Assembly: GCA_027365715.1 (NCBI GenBank)
Contig: DAHXLZ010000201.1
Coordinates: forward strand, 1 to 15,195
Reading direction: 5' to 3'
DNA: 15,195 nucleotides
From: Methanomassiliicoccales archaeon
Lineage (GTDB): Archaea > Thermoplasmatota > Thermoplasmata > Sysuiplasmatales > Sysuiplasmataceae
Shown here: positions 13,718 to 15,195 of the stretch, in pieces
How positions within the stretch are numbered: position 1 is the first letter of the stretch
How the letters are laid out: every line of letters starts with the position of its first letter
Notes under the pieces: generated by a model
What the model saw: only the letters and a program-made list of their open reading frames with translations
What the model was told of the DNA's origin: nothing
Databases searched by the model: none
Program-made: the position numbers and the translations under genes

Positions 13718-15195
13718 TTGAGTAGCATTGCGAGTGAATATGCCCTGTATGTAGAGGGACTAAGCGTTGAGTACACACTCGGCAAGAGACGAATTTTGGC
13801 AGTAGCCGAAGTTACTTTCGGCCTTAGGAACGGAGAGTCTCTGGGCATTGTGGGAGAAAGTGGCTGCGGAAAGTCAACGCTAGCTCTTGCAATCACTCAT
13901 CTGCTGCCTCCAAATTCCAACGTAACTGCCGGCAAGATATATTTTGGCGGAAAAGTCATAGTGGATACCGATAGCGGAGCATCATTTTCACTGAGGAAGA
14001 GCAGAAAGGGAGTGGAGAATGAGAAGAAACTTTCCAGCATTAGATGGTCCGGAATTTCGATGATATTTCAGGGTGCTCTGGATTCACTGAATCCACTGTT
14101 CAAAATTGGCGAACAGGTTGACGACATATTTGTCTACAAGCAGGGGATGGAAAAGAAGGACGCCAGGGCAAGAACGCTTGATTTGCTGAAATCTGTTGGA
14201 CTGGAAAATTGGGTAGCGGGCGTTTTCCCTCACCAGCTCAGCGGTGGAATGAAGCAGCGGGTGATAATCGCCATGGCAATTTCACTGAATCCGCTGCTTG
14301 TCATAGCTGATGAGCCCACAACATCACTGGACGTCATAACCCAGTACAGGATTATCGAGGAAATAAGAAAGCTTCAGCGGCAGCACGACATAGCCCTCAT
14401 CAACATCTCCCACGACATATCACTCATATCCAATCTCTCAGAGAGAATTATGGTTATGTATGCCGGCAGGTCGGTGGAAAAGTTTCCGACGAGCAATTTT
14501 GACGTCGCGCAGCATCCTTACACCAGGCTGCTTGTTGACTCCATTCCGACCATAGACAAACAGCTACGCTACATCAGGCCAATTAGAGGATATCCGCCCA
14601 GCCTGGAACAAACGTTCCAGGGTTGCCCGTTTTTCGAGAGATGCGACTATGGCATGGAAATATGCAGAACAGAAGATGCCATGAAACCTGTTGAAATTGC
14701 AAAGGGACACTTTGTCGCCTGCCCTGTGCTGCCTTTTTCTGTGAGTAAACAGGGAAAATCAGATGCATCTCGAGACAAAACTGTAACGGAGATGGGAAAG
14801 ATCGAGAATGGACAGTCGGCAGAGATAGTAATCGAAGCAAGGGGACTAACCCGACTGTACATGAAAAAAACTGGCATCAGAGAGTCAGGCAGAGGAAAAG
14901 ACGCAACCGTAACGGCTGTAGACAATATCGATGTGATTCTTAAATCAGGCGAATCGCTGGCAATTGTTGGCGAAACAGGCAGCGGGAAGAGCACCCTGAG
15001 CCGTATCCTTTCCATGCTTGAACCGGGAAACAGCGGGGAATTGCTCGTAATGGGAAAAACGGTTGACGCCACAGACAGGAAGTCGGTGCGCCCATTCAGG
15101 AAAGCAGTGCAGGTTGCGTCTTTTCCTCTGCCTGACTCTCTGATGCCAGTTTTTTTCATGTACAGTCGGGTTAGTCCCCTTGCTTCGATTACTAT
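13718..15195 (+). CDS. Fused DppD-DppF ABC transporter ATPase (partial; authentic to about 15112)
   Basis: A single open frame carries two ABC ATPase domains. The first (DppD-like) has Walker A GESGCGKS (47-54), Q-loop FQGALDSLNP (117-126), signature LSGGMKQR (174-181), Walker B LLVIADEPTTSLD (193-205) and switch His232. Residues 303-337 are the peptide-transporter C-terminal domain with Cys303, 309, 316 and 335. A linker (340-365) rich in Lys, Ser and Glu then leads to the second domain (DppF-like), with Walker A GETGSGKS (418-425). Dpp systems usually use two separate genes; YejF-type importers are fused like this. The second domain is cut off: from 15112 the DNA is an inverted copy of 14825-14908, so the last 28 or so codons are not real DppF sequence. 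The Q-loop, signature and Walker B of domain two are therefore not seen. Confidence 0.85.
   Translation, partial: MSSIASEYALYVEGLSVEYTLGKRRILAVAEVTFGLRNGESLGIVGESGCGKSTLALAITHLLPPNSNVTAGKIYFGGKVIVDTDSGASFSLRKSRKGVENEKKLSSIRWSGISMIFQGALDSLNPLFKIGEQVDDIFVYKQGMEKKDARARTLDLLKSVGLENWVAGVFPHQLSGGMKQRVIIAMAISLNPLLVIADEPTTSLDVITQYRIIEEIRKLQRQHDIALINISHDISLISNLSERIMVMYAGRSVEKFPTSNFDVAQHPYTRLLVDSIPTIDKQLRYIRPIRGYPPSLEQTFQGCPFFERCDYGMEICRTEDAMKPVEIAKGHFVACPVLPFSVSKQGKSDASRDKTVTEMGKIENGQSAEIVIEARGLTRLYMKKTGIRESGRGKDATVTAVDNIDVILKSGESLAIVGETGSGKSTLSRILSMLEPGNSGELLVMGKTVDATDRKSVRPFRKAVQVASFPLPDSLMPVFFMYSRVSPLASIT
14825..14908 (+). repeat. Left arm of an 84-base perfect inverted repeat
   Basis: This stretch lies inside the fused ATPase, covering the start of its second domain. 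Its exact reverse complement, without mismatch and including a seven-base homopolymer, occupies 15112-15195, with 203 bases between the arms. It encodes the conserved N-terminal segment of the DppF-like domain, so this arm is the authentic copy. Confidence 0.95.
15112..15195 (-). repeat. Right arm of the 84-base inverted repeat, ending the window (probable fold-back artefact)
   Basis: The last 84 bases equal the reverse complement of 14825-14908. The copy begins right after the Val-Gln that precedes the Q-loop of the second ATPase domain, where family members continue with a hydrophobic residue and FQ, and it destroys that domain. It runs exactly to the window end. Such perfect fold-backs are typical of amplification chimeras or of contig ends created in assembly. 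A biological inversion inside the gene cannot be excluded from the sequence alone. Confidence 0.9.

Noticed and set aside
14647..15159. A 170-codon minus-strand ORF near the window end.
   Set aside because: Its start lies in the fold-back copy and repeats the plus-strand peptide beginning MKKTGIRESG. The rest is antisense to the fused ATPase.
15112..15195. Terminal inverted repeat as the end of a transposon or linear replicon.
   Set aside because: The inner arm lies inside a conserved ATPase domain whose reading frame it encodes, so it is ordinary coding sequence. No transposase or replicon gene is nearby.
1..15195. A CRISPR array or other tandem repeat.
   Set aside because: No regularly spaced direct repeats were seen on reading the window; intergenic gaps are at most about 170 bases.

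Overview
The window looks like a fragment of an archaeal chromosome, most probably from the Thermoplasmata. Supporting signs are A/T-rich TATA-type boxes about 25 bases ahead of likely transcript starts, several TTG and GTG starts with Shine-Dalgarno sequences, heavy use of AGG/AGA and ATA codons, a ComA-family phosphosulfolactate synthase, and a membrane-anchored, sequon-rich solute-binding protein. The lineage is inferred, not proven. Both ends are open. The last 84 bases are a perfect inverted copy of sequence about 200 bases upstream, which points to a fold-back artefact at a contig end.

Region 1 (173-6820, + strand) is a tightly overlapping six-gene operon for a membrane-bound, ion-pumping complex related to hydrogenase 4 and complex I. 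It encodes a NuoH/HyfC-type channel subunit, a HyfE-like subunit, two antiporter-like subunits (HyfF- and HyfB-like), a large subunit (HyfG/NuoD-like) and a small subunit (HyfI/NuoB-like) with a reduced ferredoxin region at its N-terminus. The large subunit has no CxxC pair, so it cannot hold a normal [NiFe] site. The small subunit keeps all four ligands of its proximal Fe-S cluster. This is therefore an energy-converting hydrogenase-related (Ehr-type) complex rather than a hydrogenase, with unknown electron donor and acceptor.

Region 2 (6948-7994, - strand) is a solitary beta-class DNA methyltransferase with a TSPPYP motif, probably an N4-cytosine enzyme. CTAG occurs only five times in the window and not at all in the first 7,282 bases, which fits a CTAG methylase but does not prove it.

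Region 3 (8167-10041) is a divergent sulfur pair. On the - strand is a phosphosulfolactate synthase (ComA family) fused to a C-terminal winged-helix DNA-binding domain. On the + strand is a [4Fe-4S] adenylylsulfate reductase (CysH). CysH makes sulfite, and ComA-family enzymes add sulfite to phosphoenolpyruvate. The shared 138-base promoter region holds an inverted repeat (TGTCCTG-N17-CAGGACA) surrounding a TATATA box, plus a separate perfect 10-base palindrome. The fused enzyme could therefore regulate the genes that supply its own substrate. This is the most novel part of the window.

Region 4 (10197 to the end, + strand) is a peptide-type ABC importer operon: an anchored solute-binding protein, two permeases, and a single polypeptide that carries both ATPase domains (DppD-DppF fusion), cut by the fold-back at 15112.
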